DNA of 55,314 nt from an uncultured Lachnospiraceae bacterium (GTDB lineage Bacteria > Bacillota > Clostridia > Lachnospirales > Lachnospiraceae): positions 1 through 55,314 of the forward strand of contig CAMVHB010000011.1 of the NCBI GenBank assembly GCA_947167155.1, read 5' to 3'. The notes beneath the pieces are model-generated. The model was not told the origin of the DNA and made no database searches. It worked only from the letters and a program-made list of their open reading frames with translations. Both the position numbers and the translations under genes were made by a program. The stretch's first letter is position 1, and each line of letters begins with the position of its first letter. This document shows positions 53,771-55,314 of this stretch, one piece after another.

Positions 53771-53799
53771 ATAATACAATTTTAAGACAAATCACGCAA
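53771..53799 (-). promoter_or_regulatory. Possible internal sigma-A-type promoter for cheY and downstream genes
   Basis: On the minus strand, TTGCGT at 53799-53794, a 17-base spacer, and TATTAT at 53776-53771, in the 69-base gap between fliY and cheY. The predicted transcript would start about 30 bases before the cheY ATG. Confidence 0.5.
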
Positions 53800-53802
53800 G
53801 CA

Positions 53803-55005
53803 TTACTTGACAATCTCGGTAATACGTATTCCAAAAGACTCTTCAATTACCACAACTTCGCCCTTTGCAACATATTTCCCGTTTACCAGGACATCTATGG
53901 GTTCGCCCGCTATCTTGTTCAGCTCAATGATAGTACCGGGAGTGAATTCCAGGATATCCTTGATTGATTTGTGCGTCCTTCCAAGCTCTACGGTAACCTC
54001 CAGAGGAACATCCATGATAATGTCGATGTTCTCGGAGGAATAGGACGGTGGAAATGCCCCTGCGAAGGATGTAAACTGTGCTGCCTGAACATTGACAGGA
54101 GGCTGCTGGGGCTGGTACATGGGCATCGGCTGCTGGTACTGGTACTCCATCCCCTGAGGCGGCATCTGCTGCGGCATTGGCTGCGGAGGCGGCGCTTGAG
54201 GCATCGGTTGCGGAGGCGGCGGAGCCGGCGCAGGTGCAGGTGCAGGTGCGCTTTGAGGAGCATCATTGGGCGTTTCACCGAAGGCCGCATCGTCAACCGT
54301 GGAATTCGAATCCGTCTCCATATTGGATCTGATCTGGGAGACCATGTCCTTGACTAGGGCTATAGGATAGAGCTGCATCATTATGGAATCGACGAGCTCG
54401 CCCACGAGAAGACGGAACTGGATCTTGACGAAGTCGCCCTTTATGAACTCTCCTATCCCGTCGATACTCCCGGTATCCTGAAGATCGATAAGATCCGAGA
54501 CAGGAGGCGTGATATCGACGGTCTTGTTCAGCATCGAAGATAATGAGGTCGCAGAAGATCCCATCATCTGATTCATGGCCTCGGAGATAGCGGAAAGATG
54601 TATCTCTCCAAGTTCATCATCCACATTGGTACCGTCACCGCCCATCATCAGGTTTGTGATGATCTTTACATCATCCTCCTTCAGTATGAGGACATTTGAA
54701 CCGTCGATACCTCTTGTATATGAGATCTTGATAAGAACACAGGGCTTTTCATATAGAGAGATGATCTCTTCCCAATTGGCGATCGAAACCACCGGAGTCG
54801 AGATCTCAACTTTTCTGTTTACAAGAGAAAACAACGCTGTCGCGGCGGAGCCCATGGAGATGTTCGCGATCTCGCCGATCGTATCGATCTCCTCACCCGT
54901 TAGCGGTGAATCACCGGAGACGGCCGAAGATGCCGGGGGACTGTCAGGTATTCCGCCGGCTATCAGGGCGTTTATTTCCTCCTGTGAGAGTGTTGTATCA
55001 CTCAT
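53803..55005 (-). CDS. fliY: Flagellar motor switch phosphatase FliY
   Basis: A 400-residue motor switch protein. An N-terminal CheY-P-binding peptide (TLSQEEINALIAGG, 5-18) is followed by a CheC-like phosphatase domain with Glu45/Asn48 and Glu142/Asn145. A Pro/Gln/Ala-rich linker of about 80 residues lies at about 235-320, and a C-terminal FliN/SpoA domain (about 325-400) builds the C-ring. It dephosphorylates CheY-P at the motor. The ATG at 55005 overlaps the fliM end by 8 bases, with GGGAGGAAG upstream. Confidence 0.96.
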   Translation of the reverse strand: MSDTTLSQEEINALIAGGIPDSPPASSAVSGDSPLTGEEIDTIGEIANISMGSAATALFSLVNRKVEISTPVVSIANWEEIISLYEKPCVLIKISYTRGIDGSNVLILKEDDVKIITNLMMGGDGTNVDDELGEIHLSAISEAMNQMMGSSATSLSSMLNKTVDITPPVSDLIDLQDTGSIDGIGEFIKGDFVKIQFRLLVGELVDSIMMQLYPIALVKDMVSQIRSNMETDSNSTVDDAAFGETPNDAPQSAPAPAPAPAPPPPQPMPQAPPPQPMPQQMPPQGMEYQYQQPMPMYQPQQPPVNVQAAQFTSFAGAFPPSYSSENIDIIMDVPLEVTVELGRTHKSIKDILEFTPGTIIELNKIAGEPIDVLVNGKYVAKGEVVVIEESFGIRITEIVK

Positions 55006-55314
55006 CTTCTTCCTCCCTGATTATGGATGTTACGCGCACGGCATAGTCCTTACCAAACTCTCCGGGAAGCGCCGTGAACTTCTTCAGGTTTCCGACGAAA
55101 ACTGATAGCTCATCATCAACCTTTGTATCAAGTCTGATGATATCGCCCACCTGAAGAGCAGCAAAATCAGAAACATTTATGGAGCTGTTCCCAAGCACTG
55201 CCGTGATGGGGATCTCTGCCCTCCTGATCAGAACTTCTATATCGTCGCTGTAACTCTCATCAGTCTTTTCCTGCATATTTGAATACCAAAACTTGGTATT
55301 CAGTTTGTCCATGA
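54998..55314 (-). CDS. fliM: Flagellar motor switch protein FliM, C-terminal fragment
   Basis: The last ~105 residues of FliM; the rest lies beyond the right edge. The visible part contains the end of the middle domain (LNTKFWYSN) and the C-terminal SpoA/FliN-like domain with LGNSSINVSDFAALQVGDIIRLDTKVDDELSVFVGN, typical of FliM. An ATG near the edge is internal to the gene. fliM-fliY adjacency and overlap are standard. Confidence 0.95.
   Translation of the reverse strand, partial: MDKLNTKFWYSNMQEKTDESYSDDIEVLIRRAEIPITAVLGNSSINVSDFAALQVGDIIRLDTKVDDELSVFVGNLKKFTALPGEFGKDYAVRVTSIIREEEDE

Noticed and set aside
1-55314. Prophage, insertion sequence, tRNA or rRNA genes.
   Set aside because: I found no transposase, integrase, terminal repeats, or RNA gene signatures, and the gaps between genes are too small.

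Overview
The window looks like chromosomal DNA from a motile, anaerobic, low-to-mid GC Gram-positive bacterium of the Clostridia, most likely Lachnospiraceae. The evidence is a clostridial-type flagellar and chemotaxis operon (FliY with CheC and CheD), a complete Rnf complex, a pnp / FAD enzyme / cmk / ispH / rpsA housekeeping block, a DUF6115 protein and the start of a GerW-like gene. I see no transposon, prophage, CRISPR array, tRNA or rRNA gene. Coding density is very high: no gap between genes exceeds about 170 bases, many neighbours overlap by 1-4 bases, and TTG or GTG starts are common.

Region 1 (1-13.2 kb, all minus strand) has two tight operons. The promoter-proximal part of the first is proB, 5-formyl-THF cyclo-ligase, proA, miaB, a NusG-II protein, a Gx transporter, ruvA and ruvB: proline synthesis, folate salvage, tRNA modification, a probable membrane flavin/redox pair and Holliday-junction branch migration. 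The second, starting at a promoter near 6.6 kb, is zapA, a U32 peptidase-family protein, an FtsW/RodA protein, a class B penicillin-binding protein, an unknown small protein, a DUF2953 protein and a GerW-like gene cut by the window edge: cell division, wall synthesis and possibly sporulation.

Region 2 (13.2-24.3 kb) has mixed strands. Plus-strand apbE and a hybrid histidine kinase face the minus-strand rnfCDGEAB operon across a bidirectional terminator. ApbE is the enzyme family that attaches FMN to RnfG and RnfD, and both carry the target motif. A plus-strand RNase H-fold exonuclease gene diverges from rnfC and overlaps the 3' end of minus-strand cheR by 83 bases.

Region 3 (24.3-34.7 kb, minus strand) holds rpsO, pnp, a BaiN-type FAD enzyme, cmk, ispH and rpsA (translation, RNA decay, nucleotide and isoprenoid synthesis), then a secreted SH3/NlpC-P60 wall hydrolase and a YfhO-family membrane protein.

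Region 4 (34.7-55.3 kb, minus strand) is a motility operon running in from beyond the right edge: fliM (partial), fliY, cheY, fliO, fliP, fliQ, fliR, flhB, flhA, flhF, flhG, a YcgR-like PilZ protein, cheB, cheA, cheW, cheC, cheD, a small membrane protein, a FliA-type sigma factor, a FapA/DUF342 protein, a small unknown protein, a DUF6115 protein and an MltG-like protein, apparently continuing into the YfhO-family gene. It encodes the export gate, the motor switch, flagellar placement, c-di-GMP braking, and signal processing and adaptation. The most striking point is that CheB has lost the phosphorylatable aspartate of its receiver domain while keeping its methylesterase triad, beside an intact CheY and two CheC-type phosphatases plus CheD.

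Most of the window is conserved core genome. The less described material is the degenerate CheB receiver, RnfE with a cysteine-bearing tail, a Ser/Ala repeat tract, an Asn-rich insertion in FliP, three small unknown proteins, and several regulatory structures between genes.
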